The notes: generated by a model not told the origin, from the letters alone. A stretch of 64,000 nucleotides of DNA from Methanobrevibacter sp. TMH8 (GCF_020148105.1 NZ_JAHLZE010000004.1:25179-89178); one strand, 5' to 3'; positions 38,435 to 48,180 are shown, counted from the stretch's first letter. Numbers and translations: made by a program.

Positions 38435-38656
38435 ATGTTTGAAGATAGTTATAATAGACAAGAAGAATTCTCTTGCCCCGTAGAAGTTGGCACAGAGTAT
38501 GATGTTAAAATCGAAGACCAAGGTAAATCTGGCGATGGTATTGCTAGAGTAGACGGATTTGTTATATTCGTTCCTGGAGCCGAAGTTGGTCAAGAAGTAA
38601 AAGTAAAAGTCAATGCAACCCGCCGAAAATTTGCTTTCGGTGAAATAGTAGAATAA
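38435..38656 (+). CDS. Single-domain TRAM RNA-binding protein
   Basis: The 73-residue protein consists of a charged N-terminus and one TRAM domain (about 14-73) with the expected Y-D-V-K-I-E-D-x-G-x-x-G-D-G-I-A and G-x-V-I-F-V-P-G-A segments. Free TRAM proteins of methanogens bind RNA and act as cold-shock-like RNA chaperones. An in-frame ATG 23 codons upstream exists (38366), but its codons run through the leader hairpin. AGGTG before 38435 marks the real start. The gene is monocistronic. Confidence 0.9.
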   Translation: MFEDSYNRQEEFSCPVEVGTEYDVKIEDQGKSGDGIARVDGFVIFVPGAEVGQEVKVKVNATRRKFAFGEIVE

Positions 38657-39274
38657 TACTACTTTATTGGTTTATGACAATTAATAAATAGCTATACTTA
38701 TTATTTAAAGCAGTATATGTTATTTATTAATAAAATTCTTTTTTTATCTAGTAATTTGTCCAATAATTATTTTACTAATAAAATAATTATTAGATATAAT
38801 TTATTAGATTTAATTATTTATTAATTAAAATTTAATTACTAACAAATAAACACGATTTCTTATTTTGACACATTTTTAATATATTTCTAAAATATGCTTA
38901 ATAATATTCTTAACTTATTTTTAACTTATTTTTAACTTAATCTTAACTTATTCTTAATTTATTCTTAATTTATTCTTAATTTATTCTTAATTTAAACTAT
39001 ATTTTCTCAAAATTATATCTATTTAAACTTTTAATCCTCTAATTTTTATTTTAAAGGATTATTCTATTAAAATTTTATTTTTTAAAGTTATTCCTTTTAA
39101 TACATATATCCATAAAATATTTCATAATTCCAGGTAATTGAATGTTATAATCATCCCATACATAATAATTATACATATTATTAAAATTATTGAAAATTGA
39201 ATATTTAATATTTTAATAATAATACTTATTGAAAATTAATAAATTTTATATACCAATAAATCATATGATAATTG
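38657..39274. other. Intergenic region downstream of TRAM, upstream of trkH
   Basis: 618 bp. The part after the TRAM gene is T-rich, with the 11-bp array at 38915-38991 that should terminate transcription. The trkH promoter must lie in 39060-39270. No gene is visible. Confidence 0.5.
38915..38991. repeat. Seven-unit 11-bp T-rich array
   Basis: TTATTTTTAAC, TTAATCTTAAC and TTATTCTTAAT variants follow one another with strict 11-bp spacing, about 260 bp after the TRAM stop. Each unit presents a T run on the sense strand. Confidence 0.85.
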
Positions 39275-40729
39275 ATGAGATACATTCGTAAAAGAGACAT
39301 CTATATTGTAGGCCAATACCTTGGTAAGATTATGCAAGGTGTGGGAATACTTGTATTAATTCCTTTAATAGTAGCTCTAATATATCAAGAACATATAGCT
39401 TATATTGGATTTGTGATTCCTGCTATTTTATCTATTTTAATAGGGACTTTACTAACTAAAATTGAAGTTAAACGCCCTAGGATGGCAATAAAACATGCTA
39501 TGCTAATTTCTTCTTTAGCTTGGCTTTGGGCTAGTTTTATTGGTGGGCTTGTAATGGTATTATGTTTAGATATTTCTTTTATAGATGCTTTTTTTGAAAA
39601 TATGTCAGCGTGGACTGGAACTGGCATTACCATGTTTTTAGATGTAGAATCTTTACCAAATTCAATACTCTTTTTAAGAAGCCTTGAGCAGTGGATTGGT
39701 GGTTTGGGTATTGTTGTTATAGTAATCGGGACATTAGTTTATACTGGAACAGCTGCTTCACGTCTTTATAAATCAGAAGCTAGAGAAGACAGGATCAAGC
39801 CAAGTATAGCAAACACATTGAAAAAAACTCTTCAAATCTATTTTATTTATACAGCAATCGGTATTGCATTATTCATAATAGCTGGAATGCCAGTATTCGA
39901 TTCAATAAATAATACATTTACTGCAATTTCAACTGGTGGAATGTCCATTAAAAATTTAAACATGGGATACTACAATAATAATTTATTTTATATGATTTCG
40001 ATGCTTATAATGATTTTAGGAGCTACAAGCTTTTTAACTCATTATCGTGTCTTTAAAACAAAAGGAAAAGCCATATTTAAAGATATTCAGTTTATAGCTA
40101 TGATTGGATTAATCGCAGTTAGTAGTATTATAATTTACTTTGCAACAAATTTGATACCTATGGATATTGTATACAATGTTGTTTCAGCCATAACCACAAC
40201 AGGAGCAAGCATTGATAGTGTAGCTGCTACAGCTGCATGGCCAGGATTTTTCAAAATAATAATAATTAGTTTAATGATAATAGGTGGTGCTGCAGGTTCT
40301 ACTGTTGGTGCAGTTAAGTTATCAAGAATTATAACAATTTTAAGAGGATTATCAAAAAATATTATCAATAATATTTCTCCAGAAGGTAGAATTGTAAAGA
40401 TTAAATCTTCTGGAAGAGCTATTGGTGATTCTGAAGTAACAGAAGCAAGTTCGTATCTTTCAATCTATATATTATTCCTTTTAGGAGGATGGTTAGTCTT
40501 AACATTCTATGGTTATGATGGAATCAATTCATTATTTGATATATCTTCTGCTCAAGGTAATGTAGGACTTAGTACTGGAATTATTACACCATCTACCCCT
40601 TTAATAGCTAAAATAGTAGTTATATTTAATATGTGGATTGGAAGATTGGAAATAATACCTGTACTTATTCTTATAAGAAGTGGATTAGAATTATTTAAAA
40701 TATTTATCCCTTCAAAGAAGCCCATATAA
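39275..40729 (+). CDS. trkH: Trk-type potassium uptake membrane subunit
   Basis: About 484 residues with ten to twelve membrane helices and four pore-loop repeats of the TrkH/KtrB type; the loops contain Gly motifs such as TGTGIT, STGGMS, TTGASI and GNVGLSTG. It transports K+ (possibly with H+ or Na+) into the cell together with the cytoplasmic TrkA ring. A TTG one codon earlier is possible; I chose the ATG. No strong ribosome binding site is visible. trkA follows 213 bp downstream with its own promoter. Confidence 0.93.
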   Translation: MRYIRKRDIYIVGQYLGKIMQGVGILVLIPLIVALIYQEHIAYIGFVIPAILSILIGTLLTKIEVKRPRMAIKHAMLISSLAWLWASFIGGLVMVLCLDISFIDAFFENMSAWTGTGITMFLDVESLPNSILFLRSLEQWIGGLGIVVIVIGTLVYTGTAASRLYKSEAREDRIKPSIANTLKKTLQIYFIYTAIGIALFIIAGMPVFDSINNTFTAISTGGMSIKNLNMGYYNNNLFYMISMLIMILGATSFLTHYRVFKTKGKAIFKDIQFIAMIGLIAVSSIIIYFATNLIPMDIVYNVVSAITTTGASIDSVAATAAWPGFFKIIIISLMIIGGAAGSTVGAVKLSRIITILRGLSKNIINNISPEGRIVKIKSSGRAIGDSEVTEASSYLSIYILFLLGGWLVLTFYGYDGINSLFDISSAQGNVGLSTGIITPSTPLIAKIVVIFNMWIGRLEIIPVLILIRSGLELFKIFIPSKKPI

Positions 40730-40884
40730 TTTAATAATCTTTAAAAATAATTATATTCCTATGTACCATCAAATCAAGCATATTTAATATATTTTATTAT
40801 ATATTGTTATATTAATTAATTGATTAATTAATTTTAGTGATTTATTAGATTATATAGAATTATAATATATATTTTTAGAAAGAC

Positions 40885-40893
40885 TTATAAATA
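40885..40893 (+). promoter_or_regulatory. TATA element of trkA
   Basis: TTATAAATA with a purine-rich BRE-like flank (AGAAAGAC), about 50 bp before the trkA ATG. Transcription would start near 40915, just before the AAAGGTG ribosome binding site. Confidence 0.5.
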
Positions 40894-40942
40894 AAAAAAT
40901 ATATATTATTTTAGATATTAATTTTTATTTAAAGGTGTTCAA

Positions 40943-41593
40943 ATGTATGTTGTTATAATGGGCGGAGGTCGTGTAGGGCTCACTCTTGCAGATCTTTTAG
41001 TAAATGATGGGTATGATATTACCCTAATCGAAAATAGTGAAAATTTATGTAATAATGCTGCTTCAGAGTTAGATGCCCTAGTAATTTGTGGTAATGGTAC
41101 TGATACAAAAACATTAGAAGAAGCTAATATACAAGATGCTGATTTTTTTGTTGCAGCTACTGGAAATGATGAAGCTAACTTGCTTTCATGTATTTTAGTT
41201 AAAGATTATGACATACCTAAAATAATAGCTCGTGTTAGTAATCCTGACCATGAAGAAGCTTTTAAAAAAGTAGGAATAGATGATGTAATAAGTCCTGAAA
41301 TAACAGCAGCAGGTTTCCTTGAAAAAATTATAACCCGCCCCAATGTTGCTGATTTAACTGCATTTGGAAAAGGAAATGCTGAAATTCTTGATATGATTAT
41401 AGAAAATGAGAAAGTGACTGGAAAAAAAGTATCTGAAGTCTCACCAACAGAAGATTACATGATAATAGCTACTTATCATGGAGGTAAATTAGTAATACCG
41501 AAACCAGATAGTGTTTTAAATAAAGGAAATAAGATTTCCATCCTTGTGAAAAGAGGTTCCTTTAAAAAAGCAGCAAAAAAATTCATGGGTTAA
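40943..41593 (+). CDS. trkA: Trk potassium uptake regulatory subunit TrkA
   Basis: The 216-residue protein has an RCK/TrkA-N domain with the dinucleotide motif [11 protein letters not shown] (6-16), acidic D-E around 29-31 and GNGTD (near 52-56), then a TrkA-C domain (about 140-216) with KKVSEV and [11 protein letters not shown]. It binds NAD(H) or ATP and gates TrkH. AAAGGTGTTCAA before the ATG is a strong ribosome binding site. It is the natural partner of trkH upstream. Confidence 0.94.
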   Translation: MYVVIMGGGRVGLTLADLLVNDGYDITLIENSENLCNNAASELDALVICGNGTDTKTLEEANIQDADFFVAATGNDEANLLSCILVKDYDIPKIIARVSNPDHEEAFKKVGIDDVISPEITAAGFLEKIITRPNVADLTAFGKGNAEILDMIIENEKVTGKKVSEVSPTEDYMIIATYHGGKLVIPKPDSVLNKGNKISILVKRGSFKKAAKKFMG

Positions 41594-41639
41594 TATATTA
41601 TTTATTTTATTATCCTATTAACTTAAACATCATAAGATT

Positions 41640-41728
41640 TATTTTTAAACTATTTTTAAATTATTTTTAAATTATTTCTAAACTATTTTTAAACTATTCT
41701 AAAATTATTCTAAAATTATTTTTAAAAC
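41640..41728. repeat. Eight-unit 11-bp T-rich array after trkA
   Basis: TATTTTTAAAC, TATTTTTAAAT and TATTCTAAAAT variants recur every 11 bp, starting 46 bp past the trkA stop. The T runs are on the sense strand, so this is a likely terminator region as well as a phased array. Confidence 0.85.
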
Positions 41729-41810
41729 AAATCCAAATTTGATACAATAATATCTCACTAAATATTTTAAATATTACTTTTTAGAAAAAGATATAAAAAT
41801 TTAATAAATA

Positions 41811-42431
41811 TTAATATCCAGAAAACATCTGTTTAGCTAACTCTATATGTCTTTTTCCATTTTTAGTCCAAGGCCCATGTCCTGGCAAAAGATATTGAAC
41901 ATCTAGTTTTGAAAGCTTTTCAAGAGAATTTTTCATTTCTTGAGAATTTCCACCAATATCTAATCTTCCAAACCCACCATTTGCAAAAACAGTATCGCCT
42001 GAAATTAACACTTCACCATCCCAAAGAGAAATTCCTCCAGGAGTATGGCCTGGAGTATGAATGACTTCAAAATTAGCTATTTTATCTCCATCTTTTAAAT
42101 TAACATTAACATCCCGTCTTTTTACTGATTTTCCAAAAAGAAAACCTGCATTTAATGGACTGTCATCACTTTGAAGAATTTTAGCATCTTTTTCATGAAT
42201 AGCTACCTTAGAATTTGGAAAAAGATAGTTCCCTCCTACATGATCAAAGTGACAGTGAGTATTAACAATCATATCTATATCATTAATAGCTAAACCAGCT
42301 TCTTGAACTTTTTGAGGCAGATATTCTTTATTATTACCTGTTCCAGTATCAACTAAAATGTTTCCAATTAAATAACAGTTAGAATCAGCTCCAAAACCTT
42401 CAATACACACAATATCATTTATCTTTTCCAT
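41811..42431 (-). CDS. MBL-fold metallo-hydrolase (glyoxalase II-like)
   Basis: The 206-residue protein has the two-metal motif THCHFDH (near 60-66), a further metal His in HTPGHTPGG, the bridging Asp in SGDTVF and the last His in PGHGPWT. These give the dinuclear zinc or iron site of the metallo-beta-lactamase fold. It resembles hydroxyacylglutathione hydrolases, but methanogens lack glutathione, so the thioester or other substrate is unknown. GGTGATC precedes the ATG. It converges on trkA. Confidence 0.88.
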   Translation of the reverse strand: MEKINDIVCIEGFGADSNCYLIGNILVDTGTGNNKEYLPQKVQEAGLAINDIDMIVNTHCHFDHVGGNYLFPNSKVAIHEKDAKILQSDDSPLNAGFLFGKSVKRRDVNVNLKDGDKIANFEVIHTPGHTPGGISLWDGEVLISGDTVFANGGFGRLDIGGNSQEMKNSLEKLSKLDVQYLLPGHGPWTKNGKRHIELAKQMFSGY

Positions 42432-42990
42432 AAGATCACCACAATAAATTAAAATAATTATTTTAGATAGAATAATTATTTTAAAAATAATTTTAAAATA
42501 GTTTATAAATAATTTTGAAATAATTTATATTTAAATATATTAAAATAATAAACAATATAAAATTTACTAAAAAACTGAATATTCTAAAAATTTAGAGATA
42601 TCAGATTTTCTATCAATGATGGCTTTTACATCTATATTAACAACCCTTATTTTTTATTTAAATATTCAATACTAAAATTTTCTCCAACTGATTTTGTCAT
42701 GTTTTTCTATGTTTTTTCTATATTATTATTAACTATTATAATTCTAATTCATTGTCTCATAATCCAATTCCTAATTCTTTAATTTTATATTAATTTATAA
42801 TTTTATAATAAAATGGAATTGGAAATAAATTGGGTCAAAAATGGAAAAAATTATGGAAAAAGGTTGTAAAGAAGTTGGAAAATCTTTTTATTAAATATAA
42901 ATCCATATTTTAATTGTTAAGTTAAAGATTATATTTTAATAAGCTTTTTCTTAATTTTAGTAAATATTTTAAATTAAAGGATGTGATTAA
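42432..42990. other. Divergent intergenic region
   Basis: 559 bp between the MBL gene and the ABC exporter operon. A T-rich TATA-like box (TTTTTATTAAATATAAA, about 42886-42902) probably serves the ABC operon. No ORF or RNA gene is supported. Confidence 0.45.
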
Positions 42991-43908
42991 TTGAAATATG
43001 CTATTGAAAGTAAAAGTCTCACTAAAAAATATGGAGATTTTACTGCAGTAGATAGTTTAGAAATTAAAGTTCCAGAAGGTAAAGTTTATGGATTTTTAGG
43101 AAGAAATGGTTCTGGAAAAACAACAACAATTAGAATGATTATGGGTTTGATAAAGCCAGATCTTGGAAAAGTGAAAATATTTGGAAAAGAGGTTAATAGA
43201 AATGATATTAGTTATTTGAAAGATATTGGAGCTATAATAGAAACTCCGGGATTTTATAATAATCTTTCTGGATATGAAAATCTTGAAATAACCTGTGAAT
43301 TATTCAATACAGATAAAAAATCAATAGAGAAATCATTAGATATTGTAGGATTATCAAAAGTAGACAATCAAAATGTTGGAACATTTTCACTAGGTATGAA
43401 ACAAAGATTAGGAATAGCTAATGCACTAATACATTCCCCTAAGATTTTAATTCTTGATGAACCTACAAATGGATTAGATCCCATGGGAATTATTGAAATG
43501 AGAGGATTAATAAAAAATCTTTCAAAAACGAGAGGAATTACAATACTTGTTTCAAGTCATTTATTAAGTGAAATACAATTAATAGCAGATTATGTTGGAA
43601 TAATAGATAATGGAAGATTAATAATGGAAGGACATATTGATTCTATAGATATTGACCAACAAAATTACCTAATTTTAGAAACTAGCAATAATAAAAAAGC
43701 TGAAAAAATTTTAAATAGTTTAAATTTTGAATTTGAGAAAAAAAATGATTCTTTAAAGATTTATTGTGAATATAATCACAATTCAATGATCAATAAAAAG
43801 ATGATTGAAAATAATTTAGAAGTGTATAATTTAAAATCTCATTTAAAAACATTAGAAGAGAGATTTTTAGGAATAGCTGATAATCATCTCACAAAAAAAG
43901 GTGACTAG
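42991..43908 (+). CDS. ABC transporter ATP-binding protein (BcrA/lantibiotic-immunity type)
   Basis: The 305-residue ATPase has Walker A GRNGSGKTT (37-45), the signature LGMKQRLG (near 133-140), Walker B ILILDEPTNGLDP (near 151-163) and the switch His in VSSHLL (near 190-195). A C-terminal extension (215-305) is typical of ATPases that energise ABC-2 permeases for peptide or drug export. The start is TTG with GGATGTGAT upstream. The stop TAG directly adjoins the ATG of the permease, whose ribosome binding site GGTGA lies in the last codons, so the pair is translationally coupled. Confidence 0.92.
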   Translation: MKYAIESKSLTKKYGDFTAVDSLEIKVPEGKVYGFLGRNGSGKTTTIRMIMGLIKPDLGKVKIFGKEVNRNDISYLKDIGAIIETPGFYNNLSGYENLEITCELFNTDKKSIEKSLDIVGLSKVDNQNVGTFSLGMKQRLGIANALIHSPKILILDEPTNGLDPMGIIEMRGLIKNLSKTRGITILVSSHLLSEIQLIADYVGIIDNGRLIMEGHIDSIDIDQQNYLILETSNNKKAEKILNSLNFEFEKKNDSLKIYCEYNHNSMINKKMIENNLEVYNLKSHLKTLEERFLGIADNHLTKKGD

Positions 43909-44649
43909 ATGATAAATTTATTAAAAACTGAACATAAAAAGTACAAAAATAGTTATATAACTACATTAGGACTTTTAGGTATGATTTCACCACTTATCAT
44001 AATAGCTATTGGAACATTTATTGTTAGAGAAGACTTAATAATTCAGGGAATTTATACATGGCATTCCTTTTTTGGAAGAGTTATTTCATTTTTCATGATG
44101 TTGATTGGACCACTGATTACTGCATTTATTTCAATAAATTCAATATATTATGAATATAGATCTCACACAATGGAAAATTTATTAAATTCACCAAATTCGA
44201 GGTTAAAAATCATACTTTCCAAGATGAGTTATGTATCTCTATTAGTTCTAGGTTTATATGCATGTGTGGCAATAACTAATATTATATGTGCTTATTTACT
44301 AGGATTTACAATAACTAGTACAGAAATAATAGATTATAGTAGCTACATCATGTTAGCAGGAGTAACAAACATTGTAATTATACCATTAATGATGTGGTTA
44401 ACTTTAATTTTTAAAGATTTCATTCCTCCAATGATAATAGCTATTGCCGGAATAATACCAAATTTAGCAGCATTTCATTGGGATAAATGTTATTTATCTC
44501 CCTTTGCTGTTCCAGAAGTTATTGTATTAGGAATAGCAGGAATTTTACCAGAAACAAGTTTAGTTTATCCATTAATAACGATAATAACATATTTTATAGC
44601 TTTTTTAACGATTTTAATATTATATTTTAAATATTCAAATAATTATTAA
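43909..44649 (+). CDS. ABC-2 type permease partner
   Basis: The 246-residue protein has six membrane helices (first at about 20-40, last near 222-242) and no ATPase motifs. The segment YEYRSHTMENLLNSPNSR (80-97) is the coupling region of ABC-2 permeases of the lantibiotic-immunity kind. It forms the channel for the ATPase encoded just upstream. The substrate is not known; antimicrobial peptide or lipid efflux is a family-based guess. Confidence 0.85.
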   Translation: MINLLKTEHKKYKNSYITTLGLLGMISPLIIIAIGTFIVREDLIIQGIYTWHSFFGRVISFFMMLIGPLITAFISINSIYYEYRSHTMENLLNSPNSRLKIILSKMSYVSLLVLGLYACVAITNIICAYLLGFTITSTEIIDYSSYIMLAGVTNIVIIPLMMWLTLIFKDFIPPMIIAIAGIIPNLAAFHWDKCYLSPFAVPEVIVLGIAGILPETSLVYPLITIITYFIAFLTILILYFKYSNNY

Positions 44650-44825
44650 AATATAAAACTTAAAAGCATTAAAAAATTGCAAAATTCTAGTAATAGAAAA
44701 TATAAACCAACCATCTAAAACATCAAACAATTAAAAGTATCAGTAAATAGAAAATATAATAATTAGTTAATATAAAGAATAATTAACTATAAAATTTATC
44801 TTAAAGAATACTTTTTGAGGATAAA

Positions 44826-45104
44826 ATGAAAAGATTATTGTGGTATATTATTGCAGGAACACGGGGAGGAGTAAATAGGGCGAAAATTATTAATTTTCTA
44901 AATGAAAGACCCTATAATGCAAATCAGCTGTCAAAACTACTTAATCTAGATTACAAAACAATAACACATCATTTAAAAGTTTTAGAAGATAATAAAATAA
45001 TCATTTCTGGTGAGGAAAAATATGGAAATTTATATTTTCTTACAGAAAAAATGGAAAACAATTATAAAGACTTTTTAGAAATTTGGAAAAATATCGAAAG
45101 ATAA
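44826..45104 (+). CDS. Winged helix-turn-helix (ArsR-like) transcription regulator
   Basis: The 92-residue protein has one winged-helix domain: RAKIINFLNERPYNANQL (positioning helix), LSKLLNLDYKTITHHLKVLE (recognition helix) and a beta wing (ISGEEKYGNLYFLTE). There are no metal-binding cysteines. GAGGATAAA precedes the ATG. It lies 176 bp after the ABC permease and 48 bp before a small membrane protein gene, so the three are likely functionally linked, with the regulator controlling the exporter. Confidence 0.85.
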   Translation: MKRLLWYIIAGTRGGVNRAKIINFLNERPYNANQLSKLLNLDYKTITHHLKVLEDNKIIISGEEKYGNLYFLTEKMENNYKDFLEIWKNIER

Positions 45105-45152
45105 AAAAAATAAATGAAAATATTTAAATAAATCATATTTAAAGGTGAAATT

Positions 45153-45452
45153 ATGGCAGTAAGTCTTGCAATAGAATCATTATCATTTAATATCGCTTCA
45201 ATTATAGGCATAGCAAATATATGTCTATTAATAGCCCTAAGTTATATGTATTATCAAAATTATAAAGAAATAAAATCCAAGTTCAACATAGGACTCATTA
45301 TATTTTCAGGTTTTCTATTATTACAAAGCCTGTTTTTAACATTAAGCTCATTATTCCATGGAGGATTTGGTCCAGGAACAGGAGTTTTATTAATAATAAA
45401 TAATTCAATATTATTAATTTCTTTAAGTGTATTATTGAAAATAAGTTGGTAA
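45153..45452 (+). CDS. Small three-helix membrane protein next to the regulator
   Basis: A 99-residue hydrophobic protein with helices at about 12-34, 46-66 and 75-96 and a short cytoplasmic loop. AAAGGTGAA precedes the ATG. Small membrane proteins of this size next to ArsR-like winged-helix genes recur in archaea (the DUF7521-type arrangement, from memory). Here it could sense the membrane signal for the regulator. No enzyme motif is present. Confidence 0.6.
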   Translation: MAVSLAIESLSFNIASIIGIANICLLIALSYMYYQNYKEIKSKFNIGLIIFSGFLLLQSLFLTLSSLFHGGFGPGTGVLLIINNSILLISLSVLLKISW

Positions 45453-45569
45453 TTTATAATTATACACAATTAAAAAAGGAAATAAAAATACAACTAATAA
45501 CTATTTTTTCTTATTTTTATTAATTACATTAATTTCATATCGGTTTTTTGAAAAAGTTCATCATCTTTC

Positions 45570-45640
45570 AATTCCTTTTATTCTTTTTTTGAGATTTTTA
45601 AAAGTTGTAATTAATAATTAAAAATAGATATTAAAGTGTA
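45570..45640. repeat. Left copy of a repeat flanking the adhesin-like gene
   Basis: It shares a 20-base identical core (GTAATTAATAATTAAAAATA) and the preceding TTTTTGAGATT with the right copy at 48485-48555, in the same orientation. Confidence 0.5.
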
Positions 45641-45920
45641 TAACTACTTAGAATATCTCAATTAATAATTAAAAACAAAATATTATAATATTAGTATACT
45701 TCTCATTTAATATTAATAAATATTTTCATAATCTATTCAAATACTATTTTTATTTTTTTGTTTTTAAAAATATTAAAAATATTACAAATTTTAAAAATAT
45801 AAAATAATTTAAATGGTTTAATTTAAAATTAAAGAGCTATTTTGATGAATTAATTTTTAAAAAAATATAAACTAAAATTAATTTTGATTTTGTTCGATTT
45901 ATAATGAACTAGTAAAAACA

Positions 45921-45928
45921 TTTATATA
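45921..45928 (+). promoter_or_regulatory. TATA box of the adhesin-like gene
   Basis: TTTATATA preceded by an A-rich BRE (AAAAACA), a near-consensus archaeal promoter. Transcription would start near 45951, leaving a leader of about 230 nt. Confidence 0.6.
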
Positions 45929-46182
45929 ATAGACAACCCCATAAATAATATTTTGTATAATTACAAATAGTTTGATAATATACTCATTACTATTCGAAGA
46001 TATTATACAATTAAATAATTATCATAAAAAATATGTGGTTTATTTAATTTCAAATAATTATTGTATAAAAAATCAATAAAATATTAAAATTGTCACTGAA
46101 ATTATATAATATGCTAAAAATAGCAATAAAAAGTATGATAATTACATTTATAAACAAAAAAAATTAAATAATCAGGGGGAAT

Positions 46183-48180
46183 TTGATAAAATTGATTAAT
46201 AATAGGCACGTTATAGTAATATTCTTTATTTTAGTTGTATTTTCAAGTCTTAACTCATTATCAGCCGCTAGTGTTAATATTGAGAGTAATGACTGGAGTA
46301 ATAACGAAATTTCAGATTTTTTTAATGGAAATATAGTTCGAGGATTTAATATATCAGACTTTGATACTGTAATATTTAATGAAGGAACTTATTCTAATAT
46401 TAGTTTTGTTATAAAAAATTCAGTCAATATAATTACACAAGGAATTGTAAATTTTGTTGGAAATTCACAAACAACTGCAATTACAATTGATAATACGAAT
46501 AATGTTAATATTACAGGAATTAACTTCAATAACTACTCAACTGCTATTAAATTCAATAATTCCAATAATTCCAAAGTTTCTAATAACAATATATCAGCTA
46601 GTATCAATAATACTACTGGAATAGAATACAACAATTCTAAAAACGCAACCGTTGAAAATAATACTTTAAAATCATCTGGAAGCTATAATTCTTATTCAAA
46701 TGGAATATATTTCAATAATAGTAATGGTGATATAAGTAACAACGAAATTTCAGGGTATGGACAAGGGATTGTTTTATCTAATTCGAATAATTCCAATATA
46801 AATAAAAATGAGATTTCTAAAAATACCGGTACTGGGATTTCTGTAGGAAATTCAAACAATATATCTATTAAAGAAAATAATATTACTAAAAATGGAAGAA
46901 ATCCAGGATCTTCTGCTAATGGCGATGGTATTGCTATTTCAAAATCTTCTAATGTGAATGTTTCAAAAAATAATATTAGTGAAAATTTAGTTTATGGTAT
47001 AGTTTATGGTAGTTCTCATAATGTTAATATTGAGGAAAATAACATAAATAAAAATGACTATTATGGCATATATATAACTAATTCAACTAACAATAAGATT
47101 AATAAAAACAATATCACAAACTCTGGAGGAGGAGGAATTTGGCTTTCTGAACAATTTGGAACCAATAAAAATAATACAATCATATCCAATAACATTTCCA
47201 ATTCCGCCAACAGTGGAATATATCTACAAAATACTCACAACACACTCATTAAAAATAACATCTTAAACAACAATGGTTATGCAGGTATCTATACTAGTGG
47301 TGGAACTAATGAAGATATAAATATAACCCAAAATAATATAATTGGTAATGTAGTAGGAATTTTATTAAGAAATTCTGCCAATATTTCAGGAAATGAAATA
47401 TTAGACAATTCTGAAAAAGGAATATATTTATATGGTAAAATAACTGGTAGTAATATTAGCAGCAATAATATTGTTAGAAATGGTGTAGGTATTGGATTAT
47501 ATGCTATTGATGAAATTAATAACATTGATATCAGTTATAATAGGATTTATAACAACATAAAACCGATGACTGTTTCAGGAAATGTATATAATAACACAGC
47601 GAATCTTAATTGGTGGGGAACTAATTCTCCAATAACTAATTATAATGGATTTTTAATAGATACTTGGTATGTTCTTCAATTATCTGCAAATGATTACAAT
47701 ACAATAACAAATGCAACTAAAAATTTCACTGATCAAAATGTTAATTTATCTTTTAAATTGACTACTAATAAGCCAGTGGACAATGATCAAACAAAATTAC
47801 CTTATTTTGAAGTTAATATTACATTACCTAATGGAACCGTTGTAAGCGGAGATATAAGAAATAATTTTGTTAATATATTAATAAATTCTACAAATGGCAA
47901 CTTTATTCTTAGATCAATCGCCGATGCTGAAGATATAGCTTTAAATATAAACATGGGAAAGACTTTAATACCTGATGAAGAGTTACCTGAAGAGCCAAGT
48001 GATTTAGACCCAACTAAACCACCAAAAGATCCAGATTCTTCTAATTCAAATGGAACAAATAATTCTAGTACTATCAACAAAACTAATGCAAAAATGCAAA
48101 ATACTGGAATTCCCGTGTTAATATTACTAATAGTATTAATATCCACAATAGGAATAAGTTTAAAAAGAAGAAATAAATAA
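46183..48180 (+). CDS. Adhesin-like cell-surface protein with right-handed beta-helix repeats
   Basis: The 665-residue protein has a signal peptide (about 1-30, cleavage after LSAAS), then about 20 beta-helix turns (roughly 70-440), each with an N-N-I or N-I-x-x-N-x-I rung, as in NosD/pectate-lyase-like PbH1 repeats. A beta-sandwich-like region (about 455-600) follows. A Pro/Asp/Ser/Asn stalk (about 600-635) leads to a C-terminal membrane helix with the basic end KRRNK. This is the plan of adhesin-like proteins of gut Methanobrevibacter. It is rich in N-glycosylation sites. The start is TTG with AGGGGGA close by; another TTG three codons later is possible. Confidence 0.88.
   Translation: MIKLINNRHVIVIFFILVVFSSLNSLSAASVNIESNDWSNNEISDFFNGNIVRGFNISDFDTVIFNEGTYSNISFVIKNSVNIITQGIVNFVGNSQTTAITIDNTNNVNITGINFNNYSTAIKFNNSNNSKVSNNNISASINNTTGIEYNNSKNATVENNTLKSSGSYNSYSNGIYFNNSNGDISNNEISGYGQGIVLSNSNNSNINKNEISKNTGTGISVGNSNNISIKENNITKNGRNPGSSANGDGIAISKSSNVNVSKNNISENLVYGIVYGSSHNVNIEENNINKNDYYGIYITNSTNNKINKNNITNSGGGGIWLSEQFGTNKNNTIISNNISNSANSGIYLQNTHNTLIKNNILNNNGYAGIYTSGGTNEDINITQNNIIGNVVGILLRNSANISGNEILDNSEKGIYLYGKITGSNISSNNIVRNGVGIGLYAIDEINNIDISYNRIYNNIKPMTVSGNVYNNTANLNWWGTNSPITNYNGFLIDTWYVLQLSANDYNTITNATKNFTDQNVNLSFKLTTNKPVDNDQTKLPYFEVNITLPNGTVVSGDIRNNFVNILINSTNGNFILRSIADAEDIALNINMGKTLIPDEELPEEPSDLDPTKPPKDPDSSNSNGTNNSSTINKTNAKMQNTGIPVLILLIVLISTIGISLKRRNK

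Larger units (their letters stand above)
45453..46182. other. Long region upstream of the adhesin-like gene
   Basis: 730 bp with the promoter at 45921-45928 and a long leader of roughly 230 nt. The 45570-45640 segment is similar to a segment after the gene (48485-48555). No other gene is visible. Confidence 0.5.

Noticed and set aside
47802..48146. Minus-strand ORFs in the adhesin-like gene (also 47289-47525)
   Set aside because: Antisense to repeat-rich coding sequence; no start signal and no domain.
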